DNA of 64,000 nt from Pararhizobium_B sp963838155 (lineage in GTDB: Bacteria > Pseudomonadota > Alphaproteobacteria > Rhizobiales > Rhizobiaceae). The position numbers and the translations under genes are program-made. Below the pieces are notes generated by a model. It worked only from the letters and a program-made list of their open reading frames with translations. It ran no database searches and was not told the origin of the DNA. The DNA lies in assembly GCA_963838155.1 (NCBI GenBank), contig CAWIQE010000018.1, forward strand, positions 62,001 through 126,000. Direction: 5' to 3'. Positions 15,528 to 24,357 of the stretch are shown here, in pieces (position 1 is the stretch's first letter; every line of letters begins with the position of its first letter).

Positions 15528-16727
15528 GTGAAAGACGTGATTTCCGTTTCGAGACGCAGCAAGGTCGAGCCCTTTCATGCAATGGACGTTCTTGCCGAGG
15601 CGACCCGGCGCGCCGAGGGCGGCCGCCCGGTCATTTCGCTGGCGGTGGGCCAGCCAGCCCATCCCGCGCCGCGCACGGCGCTCGAGGCGGCCCGCGCGGC
15701 ACTGGATGCCGGCCGCATCGGCTATACGGATGCGCTCGGGCGGCGCGGCCTCAAGGCGGCGATCGCCCGACATTACGCGGCCCGGCACGGCATCGACGTT
15801 GCGCTCGACCGGATCGCCGTCACGACAGGGTCCTCGGCCGCGTTCAATCTCGCCTTTCTCGCGCTTTTCAATGCGGGCGATCGCGTCGCCATAACCCGGC
15901 CGGGCTATCCAGCCTACCGGAACATCCTGGCGATGCTCGGCCTGACGGCCGTGGAAATCGCAGTCGGCGGCGCCGATCCCTTCACCCTTACGCCCGCCGC
16001 CCTCGAGGCCGAACAGGCCGCGAGCGGCAAGCGGCTGGCCGGCGTCCTTCTTGCGAGCCCGGCCAACCCGACGGGCACCGTCACCGGCAGGGACGCGCTC
16101 GCCGAGCTCGCCGCCTATTGTTCCGACAATTCCATCGCTTTCATCTCGGACGAGATCTACCACGGCCTGAACTTCGTCGGAGAGGACGTCAGCGCCCTCG
16201 AATTGAGCGACGAAGCCGTCGTGATCAACTCCTTCTCCAAATACTATTGCATGACCGGCTGGCGAATCGGCTGGATGGTCCTGCCGCCCTCGCTGGTGAG
16301 GCCGGTGGAACGCATGGCGCAGAGCCTCTACATCAGCGCCCCGGAAATATCCCAGATCGCCGCCGAGGCCGCGTTCGAGGGGCGGGAGGAACTGGACGCG
16401 GTGCGCGAGGGCTATGACCGGAACCGCCGGTTCCTCGCCGGCCGGCTTCCCGAACTGGGTCTCGAGATCGCCTCGCCGATGGACGGTGCGTTCTATGCCT
16501 ATGTGGACGTTTCCCGCTACAGCAACGACAGCATGGCCTTCGCCTACGAGATGCTGGAGGCCATCGACGTGGCGGCCACCCCGGGCGGCGACTTCGACCC
16601 GGTGGACGGCCACCGCACCATGCGCCTCTCTTACGCCGGCAGCCCGGACGATATCGCAGAGGCGACGGACCGGATCGCGCGCTGGCTTGGAGCTTTTCCG
16701 AAAGTGGACCCCGGTTCTCCGTCCTGA
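15528..16727 (+). CDS. PLP-dependent aminotransferase (fold type I, class I/II)
   Basis: Cytoplasmic aminotransferase, 399 residues, substrate not determinable from sequence. Core features: SLAVGQPAHPAP at the N-terminus, VTTGSSAAFNLAF (cofactor phosphate region), LLASPANPTGTV, ISDEIYHGLNF and the PLP lysine in NSFSKYYCMTGWRIGW, then PGGDFDP and MRLSYAG near the end. Start is GTG (15528), preceded by AGGGGGC; GTG at 15537 is an alternative. The final residues (about FPKVDPGSPS) are encoded by a RIME-like repeat that runs through the stop codon, so the original C-terminus has probably been replaced or extended. Confidence 0.9.
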   Translation: MKDVISVSRRSKVEPFHAMDVLAEATRRAEGGRPVISLAVGQPAHPAPRTALEAARAALDAGRIGYTDALGRRGLKAAIARHYAARHGIDVALDRIAVTTGSSAAFNLAFLALFNAGDRVAITRPGYPAYRNILAMLGLTAVEIAVGGADPFTLTPAALEAEQAASGKRLAGVLLASPANPTGTVTGRDALAELAAYCSDNSIAFISDEIYHGLNFVGEDVSALELSDEAVVINSFSKYYCMTGWRIGWMVLPPSLVRPVERMAQSLYISAPEISQIAAEAAFEGREELDAVREGYDRNRRFLAGRLPELGLEIASPMDGAFYAYVDVSRYSNDSMAFAYEMLEAIDVAATPGGDFDPVDGHRTMRLSYAGSPDDIAEATDRIARWLGAFPKVDPGSPS

Positions 16728-16792
16728 CCTGCGTGAGGAAAAATCAGGTCCAGAAAAAGTGAATCCCGGTTTTCCGTCCGGCATTGCGTCGG
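16690..16792 (+). repeat. RIME-like repeat, copy 4 (two units, overlapping a coding end)
   Basis: Unit a (16690-16743) reads GAGCTTTTCCGAAAGTGGACC, CCGGTTCTCCGTCC, TGCGTGAGGAAAAA; unit b (16746-16792) reads AGGTCCAGAAAAAGTGAATCC, CGGTTTTCCGTCCGG, CATTGCGTCGG. Both follow the block order of the 53299-53397 copy. Unit a lies inside the last codons of the aminotransferase gene. Confidence 0.72.
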
Positions 16793-16835
16793 CACGAAAC
16801 CGGGGTCGGCGACGTGAGGATGGGCCTGACGCACC

Positions 16836-16866
16836 GAGCCGGCCGGGCGTCGCCGCCGGCCGGCTC
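16836..16866 (-). terminator. hairpin after rne
   Basis: Perfect 10-bp inverted repeat GAGCCGGCCG / CGGCCGGCTC with an 11-nt loop, 22 nt beyond the rne stop codon on the minus strand. No T run follows, so this may be a 3'-end stabilising stem rather than a classical terminator. Confidence 0.4.
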
Positions 16867-16887
16867 TTCGGTCTGCGAATCGTCAGA

Positions 16888-19725
16888 TCAGAAGAAGCCC
16901 CGCCTTTGCCACCAGCCGGCCTTCTTGGGCTTTTCGGGCTTGCCCTTGTCGTCCGAAGCGGTCGACGTGGAGGTCAGCACCGGTTCGCTGGCGACTTTGT
17001 CGTCCCGGCGGGACGAGTTGGAGGAGGGGGGCGCTTCCGGCGTCTCCTCTACCGGCTTCGGCGCATTCGATTCGCCTTCCGCCGCTTCGGACACGGCCGG
17101 CGTCTCCTCGTCCTTCTTCGCGGCTGCCTTGCGGCCTCCACCGCGCCGGCGCTTGGGCTTGGCCTCGACGGCTTCCTGCGTTTCGGAGACGCCGTCGTCG
17201 TCGGCTACCGCGCCAGCCTCGTCGGAGGCGGCCACGGCCGGCTCGGCCGGCTCGTCATCCTGGGCCGGGGCCGCAGGCTCGCTTCTTTCGTCCTCGGACG
17301 GTCCGTCTGCGGCTGCAGCCCGGTCGTCCGACGACGGATGCTCGTGCTCGTGCTCGTCGCCGGCACCGCGCTTGCGGCGCCCGCCACGCTTGCCGCGCCG
17401 CCTGCGCTTGCGCTGGCGGCCCTCCTCGTCGTCATCCGAATCCTCGGTACGGGCGGTGGAGACGGACTCGTCGTTGTCCTGAGAGCCGCTGTCGTCGGCG
17501 CCTGCTTCACCCGTCCGGCCGCCGCGACGCCGGCGACGCCGCTTGCGCTTCTGCCCGCCGCCGGAGCCATCGTCCTGGCCCTCGTGCGTCGTGGTTTCGC
17601 CGAAGTCCTCCTCGGCCTCGTCCATGGCTTCGTCCACGTCGTCGTCCAAGTCGTCCAGGCCGGAATCGTAGTGCACGATCTGGTCGATCTTGACCGGCTC
17701 CTCGACGGCTTCGCCGCGCTCGACCCGGAAATGCTGGGTTCCGACGTGCTCGTCCGCCTCGATGACGATGGACAGGCCGAATCGCTTCTCCAGGTCGACG
17801 ATCGTGTCGCGCTTCTGGTTGAGCAGATAGAGCGCGATCTCCGGCCGCGCGCGGACGGATATATTGTGCGTCGTGTTCTTGAGCAGGTATTCCTCGATGC
17901 CGCGAATGCAGTGGAGCGCGACCGAGGATTTCGACCGGACATGGCCCGTCCCGCCGCAGACCTCGCAGACCTGCGTGGTGCTTTCGAGCACGCTGGCGCG
18001 AATCCGCTGGCGCGACATCTCCAGAAGGCCGAAATGGGAGATCCGCCCGACCTGGATGCGGGCGCGATCGTGCTTCAGGCAATCCTTCAGCTTCTTCTCG
18101 ACCGACCGGTTGTTGCGCTTTTCCTCCATGTCGATGAAGTCGATGACGATCAGCCCGGCCAGGTCGCGAAGCCTGAGCTGGCGCGCCACTTCGTCGGCGG
18201 CCTCCAGGTTGGTCTGAAGCGCAGTGTCCTCGATCGAGTGCTCCTTGGTGGAGCGGCCCGAGTTGACGTCGATGGCGACCAGCGCCTCCGTCTGGTTGAT
18301 GATGATGTAGCCGCCGGACTTGAGCGTGACCTGCGGCTGCAGCATCCGGTCCAGCTGTGCCTCGATCCCGGAGCGGGCGAAGATCGGGTGGATGTCCCGG
18401 AACGGCTGAACGACCTTCGCGTGGCTCGGCATCAGCATCTTCATGAACGTCTTGGCTTCACGGTAGCCGTCTTCGCCCGAGACGATGATTTCGCTGATGT
18501 CCTTGTTGTAGAGGTCGCGGATCGAACGCTTGATCAGGCTGCCTTCCTCGTAGACGAGGGTCGGCGCCGTCGAGGTGAGAGTGAGGCTGCGCACATTCTC
18601 CCACAACCGCATCAGGTATTCGAAGTCGCGCTTGATCTCCGCCTTCGTGCGGTTCGCGCCGGCGGTGCGCAGGATCACGCCCATGCCTTGCGGAACTTCC
18701 AGTTCCCGGGCGATTTCCTTCAGGCGCTTGCGATCCTGCAGGTTGGTGATCTTGCGCGAGATGCCGCCGCCGCGGGCGGTGTTCGGCATCAGGACCGAGT
18801 ATCGGCCGGCAAGCGACAGATAGGTCGTCAGCGCGGCGCCCTTGTTACCGCGCTCCTCCTTGACCACCTGGACGAGCAGGATCTGGCGGCGCTTGATGAC
18901 TTCCTGGATGCGGTACTGCTTGCGCGGCTTGCGCTGGGAACGGTCGGGCAGTTCCTCCAGGGCGTCCTCGGCGCCCACGGATTCCACCTTTCCGCTCTCG
19001 CCGTTCGTGTCCTCATCCTCGTCGTCGTCGTGCCGCGACCTGCCGCCCTTCGAGTGGGAGGAAGACCCCGTCTCGATATCCTCGGCCGCCATCCGGTCCG
19101 GGTCGATCTTTTCCGAGACGCTGTCGGTATCGACCTCGGCAAGCATTTCCTTCGGGCCGCTGCCGGTCTCGTCGTCCGCCTCGTGATTCTCGGCGGGCTC
19201 TGCCGGCTCGTCGCCCCCCGGAGCGGCATCGGACGGGGAGGCGGCCTCCGCGCCGTCCACATTCAAGTCCGAGTCGGCGTCCGCCGATTCGGCGGGCTCT
19301 TTCGGCTTCTTGCGCGTCCGGCTTCGCCGGCTCTTCGCCTTCGGCTTGGCTTCCTTCGATTCGGATTTCTCCGCGGCCGCGTCTGCAACGGCCTCCGGAG
19401 GAGAATCGTCGTTCTCCTCGTCGGCTTCCGCCTGCTCGGCCTCCGCCTCGGCCTGCAGGAGCGCCTGCCGGTCGGCGAGGGGGATCTGGTAGTAGTCGGG
19501 GTGGATTTCCGAAAAGGCGAGGAACCCGTGGCGGTTACCGCCGTAGTCGACGAACGCCGCCTGCAGGGACGGCTCGACGCGCGTCACCTTCGCCAGGTAG
19601 ATGTTCCCGCGCAGCTGCTTCTTGTGCTGCGACTCGAAGTCGAATTCCTCTATGCGGTTTCCGCGTACGACGACGACGCGAGTCTCTTCTTCGTGAGACG
19701 CGTCGATAAGCATTTTCTCTGCCAT
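16888..19725 (-). CDS. rne: ribonuclease E
   Basis: Central endoribonuclease of mRNA decay and rRNA/tRNA processing, scaffold of the degradosome at the inner membrane or in condensates. The S1 domain is split by an acidic and basic insertion of about 180 residues (roughly 90-270), as in other Rhizobiales. Catalytic Asp486 and Asp529 lie in AIDVNSGRST and IVIDFIDM; the zinc-link is C587-E-V-C590. The C-terminal third is disordered, with Arg-rich blocks, and ends in KKAGWWQRRGFF, a short tail typical of alphaproteobacterial RNase E and implicated in partner binding. Start at 19725 (MAEKMLIDASHEEE) is preferred over a TTG at 19746. Confidence 0.96.
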   Translation of the reverse strand: MAEKMLIDASHEEETRVVVVRGNRIEEFDFESQHKKQLRGNIYLAKVTRVEPSLQAAFVDYGGNRHGFLAFSEIHPDYYQIPLADRQALLQAEAEAEQAEADEENDDSPPEAVADAAAEKSESKEAKPKAKSRRSRTRKKPKEPAESADADSDLNVDGAEAASPSDAAPGGDEPAEPAENHEADDETGSGPKEMLAEVDTDSVSEKIDPDRMAAEDIETGSSSHSKGGRSRHDDDEDEDTNGESGKVESVGAEDALEELPDRSQRKPRKQYRIQEVIKRRQILLVQVVKEERGNKGAALTTYLSLAGRYSVLMPNTARGGGISRKITNLQDRKRLKEIARELEVPQGMGVILRTAGANRTKAEIKRDFEYLMRLWENVRSLTLTSTAPTLVYEEGSLIKRSIRDLYNKDISEIIVSGEDGYREAKTFMKMLMPSHAKVVQPFRDIHPIFARSGIEAQLDRMLQPQVTLKSGGYIIINQTEALVAIDVNSGRSTKEHSIEDTALQTNLEAADEVARQLRLRDLAGLIVIDFIDMEEKRNNRSVEKKLKDCLKHDRARIQVGRISHFGLLEMSRQRIRASVLESTTQVCEVCGGTGHVRSKSSVALHCIRGIEEYLLKNTTHNISVRARPEIALYLLNQKRDTIVDLEKRFGLSIVIEADEHVGTQHFRVERGEAVEEPVKIDQIVHYDSGLDDLDDDVDEAMDEAEEDFGETTTHEGQDDGSGGGQKRKRRRRRRGGRTGEAGADDSGSQDNDESVSTARTEDSDDDEEGRQRKRRRRGKRGGRRKRGAGDEHEHEHPSSDDRAAAADGPSEDERSEPAAPAQDDEPAEPAVAASDEAGAVADDDGVSETQEAVEAKPKRRRGGGRKAAAKKDEETPAVSEAAEGESNAPKPVEETPEAPPSSNSSRRDDKVASEPVLTSTSTASDDKGKPEKPKKAGWWQRRGFF

Positions 19726-20311
19726 GGAAGATGTGCTCCTCGGCAAGCAATGCCGCCCCGCCGCCGCCCATCAGGCCGTGACGACGTCGCCGGGATCATT
19801 GCTCTGCCGGACAATTGGGCAGCCGTTCGTTGTCCGAAACGGGGCAGGAAGGCGGCATCATGCCGGGACACGCGTCCGTTCGCCTTTCCGAAATATCCCT
19901 TCATTCCGATCGACATTCCAAACGAGTTGCCAATACAAACTGGGCCGAAACGGCCCGATGAAGATGAAACCGGCCCTGGGCTGTCCGGGGCGGCAGCAAC
20001 TGCCGCCGCGGTCCGCTCAGGCACGCCTGACCTTTACAATTCACCGTCGAGGAACCGGCGTTGTTGGACGACGGATGGAATCTTGCCTGGCGCCGAACTC
20101 TCCGAAGAAAAGGGGCGGCCGCCCGTCAACAGAAATTCCTATCCCGTCAATACGCCTTATCCTCGACTTGCTTTTATGTTCTGGCCCGGTTTCTGGCAAG
20201 GGAAAAGAAATAAGGGGGGTCGAAGTGGCGAAGCGAAGCGGCTATGACGGATCGACGGCGCGCGACCATCGCCTCGTCGCGTCATGCCGCAAAGGATGCC
20301 GGCGGAGAGAC
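19726..20311. other. long divergent intergenic region between rne and the amidase gene
   Basis: This 586-nt stretch holds the 5' leaders of two divergent genes. RNase E genes commonly have long leaders through which the enzyme controls its own mRNA; the length here fits that, but I cannot fold it. The part near 20161-20224 (TTTATG, then AAGGGGGG at 20212-20219) leads to a possible GTG start for the amidase at 20225. A GGGCGGCCGCCC palindrome lies near 20113. No convincing ORF on either strand. Confidence 0.45.
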
Positions 20312-21619
20312 ATGCACAGCAACCGACCCGGGCCACGGGCCATGGCGCAGAGCGATCGGACCCCATCTCGCGCGGCTGCGGGGCGCGGTGTCGGCCGCGC
20401 GGGGGCTCCGTGGCGCTGCGGAATACGACGGGCCGCCATCTTCCTGCTGGCGCTCGCCGCAATCGTCGCAACGGGTTCGACGATCGCGCGGGCCGAGCCC
20501 ATCGTGGCGTTCTCGGCGCGCGTGGCCGGCGACGACCACCGCTCCCGGCTCGTCATGGATTTCGACCGCCGTCCCGACATTTCCGTGCATTATGTCGATT
20601 CGCCGCCCCGGATCCTCGTCGACCTCCCGGCGACGGCCTTCGCGCTTCAGAAGGACGCACTCGCTCCCCGCGGCCTCTTCGACAGCATCCGGTACGGCGC
20701 GATGGGCCCGGGACGATCGAGGATCGTCCTTCAGACCAAGGCGCCGGCACGGGTCGACCTGAAGCGCTTCGATCCGGGGGAGACGGGAAAGAATTCCAGG
20801 CTTATCCTAGATATCGCAGCCGTTTCACAGCAAGACTTCACAAAACTGGTTAAGTCGGAGACCTGGTCGGAAAAGAACGCCGACGCGACGGATTCGACTG
20901 CGTCGGTCTCGCCGAAGGCCGGTCGCGCCCACGCCTTCACCGTCGTCATCGATCCCGGCCATGGCGGGATCGACAGCGGTGCCGTCGGCGTGAGCGGCAC
21001 CCTCGAGAAGGACGTGACCCTGGCTTTCGGCAAGCAGCTCGCGACCGATCTCAGGGCGGAAGACGTCCATGTGGTCATGACGCGCACGAGCGACGACTTC
21101 GTCAGCCTGGCCGATCGCGTCGAGGTCGGCCGCAGCAACAATGCCGATCTCTTCATCTCGATCCACGCCAACACGATTTCCGTCAAGGGGATCCGCGGAG
21201 CGACGGTGTACACCCTCTCCGACAAGGCGTCCGACCGTCTGTCCCAGGCGATCGCGGAAGACGAGAACAAGGCCGATGCGGTCGCGGGCGTCACGGCGAA
21301 GGAAGAACCCAAGGGCGTCGCCGACATTCTGATGGACCTGACGAGGCGGGAGACCCAGGTCTTCTCCATAGGGCTGGCCAACAAGATCGTCTCGGCCTTC
21401 GACGGCAAGATCCGGTTGATCAACAATCCCCACCGCTACGCCGGCTTCCGCGTGCTGGAGGCGCCCGACGTGCCCTCCGTGCTGGTCGAGCTCGGCTACC
21501 TGTCGAACAAGGCGGACGAGAAGCTTCTGAACGATCCCACATGGCGGAGCGATGTCGCGAAGCTCATGGCTTCGTCGATACTGCGCTACCGGTCGACGGT
21601 ATTGGCGAGCCGGAACTGA
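20312..21619 (+). CDS. N-acetylmuramoyl-L-alanine amidase (AmiC-like)
   Basis: Periplasmic cell-wall hydrolase that cleaves the amide between MurNAc and the stem peptide, needed for daughter-cell separation. After a hydrophobic export segment (AAIFLLALAAIVATGSTIARA) comes an AMIN domain (EPIVAFSARVAGDDHRSRL to about residue 170) for septal or peptidoglycan targeting, then the Amidase_3 domain with zinc-binding IDPGHGGIDSGAVG, SIHANT and the catalytic Glu in PSVLVELGYLSNKAD. Start is uncertain: ATG 20312 is used here (435 residues); GTG 20225 has AAGGGGGG 5 nt upstream, and ATG 20342 would also keep the export segment. PBP1A follows. Confidence 0.9.
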   Translation: MHSNRPGPRAMAQSDRTPSRAAAGRGVGRAGAPWRCGIRRAAIFLLALAAIVATGSTIARAEPIVAFSARVAGDDHRSRLVMDFDRRPDISVHYVDSPPRILVDLPATAFALQKDALAPRGLFDSIRYGAMGPGRSRIVLQTKAPARVDLKRFDPGETGKNSRLILDIAAVSQQDFTKLVKSETWSEKNADATDSTASVSPKAGRAHAFTVVIDPGHGGIDSGAVGVSGTLEKDVTLAFGKQLATDLRAEDVHVVMTRTSDDFVSLADRVEVGRSNNADLFISIHANTISVKGIRGATVYTLSDKASDRLSQAIAEDENKADAVAGVTAKEEPKGVADILMDLTRRETQVFSIGLANKIVSAFDGKIRLINNPHRYAGFRVLEAPDVPSVLVELGYLSNKADEKLLNDPTWRSDVAKLMASSILRYRSTVLASRN

Positions 21620-21810
21620 TATGTGGTAGAGGTTTTCGGCTGCCTCGAGGGCGGCAGGTCGGCGCGAACCGGCTTGCGTACGGTCGATTTTTGTGTAGAC
21701 ACCCACGCTCCGGCTGCAAAAGGTCCGCCGTACGAGGGATCCGAGTCCAGCCGGCGGAGCCGCCCCCGAGCCTGCGCGGTGGAAGCGGCGGAACAGATGG
21801 TTCTTAGCGC

Positions 21811-24276
21811 ATGATCAGGTTCATCGGATATTTCTTCGGCATCGGTGCCGTCCTGTTCTTCCTCGTGGTAGGGGTCGTGGCCCTCTACGTCAGCAATATT
21901 GCCAAGGACCTCCCGGATTACGAGGTGCTGAACAACTACGAGCCGCCGGTCGCGACGCGTTTCCACGCCGACGACGGTTCGCTGATGGCCGAATATGCGC
22001 GCGAACGCCGGCTCTACCTGCCCATCCAGGCCATTCCCGATCGCGTCAAGGCGGCCTTCGTGTCGGCCGAAGACAAGAACTTCTATTCGCACCCGGGCAT
22101 CGACATCGCCGGCATCCTGCGGGCGGTCGTGGTCAACGTCGAGAACCTCGGCTCGGGCCGGCGGCTCGTCGGAGCGTCGACGATCACACAGCAGGTCGCC
22201 AAGAACTTCCTGCTGAGTTCCGACCAGACCTATGCCCGCAAGATCAAGGAAGCGATCCTCTCGCTGCGGATCGAGCACGCCTACAGCAAGGATCGGATCC
22301 TCGAGCTCTACCTCAACGAAATCTATTTCGGCTACAACGCCTACGGAATCGCCGGCGCGGCGCTGACCTACTTCAACAAGTCCGTCAACGAGCTGACGGT
22401 CGCCGAGATGGCCTATCTCGCCGGCATCGTGAAGGGACCGGCGAACTACGATCCGTTCAGCGACACCAAGACGGCCATCGACCGCCGCAACTACGTCATC
22501 GACCGGATGATGGAGAACGGCTACGTCAGCCGGGAGGAGGGCGACAACGCCAAGAAGCAGCCGCTCGGCGTCAACCTCCATCGCTCTGGCTCCTATCTCT
22601 TCGCCGCCGATTACTTCACCGAGGAGGTTCGCCGCCAGATCATCGACAAGTACGGGAAGGACGCCCTCTACGAAGGGGGGCTTTCCGTGCGCACCACGCT
22701 TGATCCGGTCATTCAGCGAATCGCCCGCAAGGCCCTGCAGAAAGGGCTCGTCGACTACGATCAGCAGCGCGGCTACCGCGGCCCGGTGACGACGATCGAC
22801 CTCGGCAAGGACTGGGGCGAGGCGTTGAACAAGGTCAAGCCGCTGGCCGACATCCCGGAATGGACGCTGGCCGTCGTGCTTGCCGCAAACGACCAGGGCG
22901 TCGACATCGGCCTCCGCCCCGATCGAACGGCGGCCGGAAAGCTCGACGATGCGCGCGTGACGGGGACCATTGCGCCCGGCGACATGAAGTGGGCCTACCG
23001 CACCGTCAAGGACGGCAAGCAGCGCACGGTCGGCTCGCCGGCGGGCGTGCTTTCGGCGGGCGACGTCGTCTATGTCGAGCCCACGAAGGCGGACGACGGC
23101 TCGACGCGCTACCTGCTGCGCCAGCCGCCCAAGGTGCAGGGCGGCATGGTGGCCATGGATCCGCATACGGGGCGCGTGCTCGCGATGGTCGGCGGCTTCT
23201 CCTACGCGCAGTCGGAGTTCAACCGCGCGACCCAAGCCATGCGCCAGCCTGGTTCGTCGTTCAAGCCGATCGTCTATTCCGCCGCGCTCGACAATGGCTA
23301 CACGCCGGCGACGCTCGTTCTGGACGCGCCGATCCAGGTCATGTCGGGCGGCAAGCTTTGGGAACCGAAGAACTACGGCAACGAACAGGCGGGCCCGGCC
23401 ACGCTGCGCTTCGGGCTGGTGCATTCGCGCAACCTGATGACCGTCCGGCTCGCCAAGGTGATCGGCATGAAGCTCGTGGCGCAGTATGCGGAGCGGTTCG
23501 GGGTCTACGACAGCCTGCCCGCCTACCTGCCCATGGCCCTCGGGTCGGGCGAGACGACTGTGCTGCGCATGGTCTCGGCCTATTCGGTCTTCGCCAACGG
23601 CGGAAAGCAGATCCAGCCGTCGCTCGTCGACCGCATCCAGGATCGCTATGGCCGGACGATCTACAAGCACGACACCCGCCAGTGCGAAGGCTGCAACGCC
23701 AAGGCCTGGACCGGACAGGAGGAACCGACTGTCGTCGACAAGCGCGAGCAGGTTCTCGATCCGATGACGGCCTACCAGATCACGTCCATGCTCGAAGGCG
23801 TCGTCAAGCGCGGGACCGCCGCAGGTCGGGTAACCCTCGACCGTCCCGTGGCCGGCAAGACGGGCACGACGAACGACGAGAAGGACGCATGGTTCGTCGG
23901 ATATACGCCGAACCTCGTCGCCGGCGTCTATATCGGCTACGATAACCCGAAGCCCATGGGACACGGCGAGACCGGGGGCGTCCTCGCTGCGCCTGTCTTC
24001 AACGACTTCATGAAGGCGGCGCTGAAGGGCGATCCGCCGGCCGATTTCCGCAAGCCCGACGGCCTGCAGCTGATCGCGATCGACCGCAAGACGGGAATGG
24101 CGCCGCCCCCCGGAGACAAGGACGTCATCGAAGAGGCGTTCAAGCCGGGCATGGGACCCTCGCCCAGATACTCGGTGATCGGCGTCGGCGACGGCATGGC
24201 GAGCGGGGCGGAGATCACCGACATCTCGCCGCAGGCGACGCGGGCCGTCACGACGGGCGGCGGCGGGCTCTACTGA
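21811..24276 (+). CDS. mrcA: penicillin-binding protein 1A (bifunctional transglycosylase/transpeptidase)
   Basis: Class A PBP that polymerises and cross-links peptidoglycan; inner-membrane anchored, 821 residues. One N-terminal helix (about 4-27), then the GT51 domain with catalytic Glu87 in SAEDKNFYSHPGID and the second motif GASTITQQVAKN. An OB-like insertion (about 300-400) precedes the transpeptidase domain with S482-S-F-K485, S539-R-N541 and K683-T-G685. Rhizobiales that grow from the pole rely on PBP1A-type enzymes. The 191-nt gap after the amidase gene holds no other ORF; co-expression with the amidase is plausible. Confidence 0.97.
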   Translation: MIRFIGYFFGIGAVLFFLVVGVVALYVSNIAKDLPDYEVLNNYEPPVATRFHADDGSLMAEYARERRLYLPIQAIPDRVKAAFVSAEDKNFYSHPGIDIAGILRAVVVNVENLGSGRRLVGASTITQQVAKNFLLSSDQTYARKIKEAILSLRIEHAYSKDRILELYLNEIYFGYNAYGIAGAALTYFNKSVNELTVAEMAYLAGIVKGPANYDPFSDTKTAIDRRNYVIDRMMENGYVSREEGDNAKKQPLGVNLHRSGSYLFAADYFTEEVRRQIIDKYGKDALYEGGLSVRTTLDPVIQRIARKALQKGLVDYDQQRGYRGPVTTIDLGKDWGEALNKVKPLADIPEWTLAVVLAANDQGVDIGLRPDRTAAGKLDDARVTGTIAPGDMKWAYRTVKDGKQRTVGSPAGVLSAGDVVYVEPTKADDGSTRYLLRQPPKVQGGMVAMDPHTGRVLAMVGGFSYAQSEFNRATQAMRQPGSSFKPIVYSAALDNGYTPATLVLDAPIQVMSGGKLWEPKNYGNEQAGPATLRFGLVHSRNLMTVRLAKVIGMKLVAQYAERFGVYDSLPAYLPMALGSGETTVLRMVSAYSVFANGGKQIQPSLVDRIQDRYGRTIYKHDTRQCEGCNAKAWTGQEEPTVVDKREQVLDPMTAYQITSMLEGVVKRGTAAGRVTLDRPVAGKTGTTNDEKDAWFVGYTPNLVAGVYIGYDNPKPMGHGETGGVLAAPVFNDFMKAALKGDPPADFRKPDGLQLIAIDRKTGMAPPPGDKDVIEEAFKPGMGPSPRYSVIGVGDGMASGAEITDISPQATRAVTTGGGGLY

Positions 24277-24357
24277 TCGGCGGGCTTTACTTGGACTGCG
24301 GGCGTCTTTATCTACCGGCCCTGAATTTCCCCGAACCCTCTACGAACATCGGATCCA

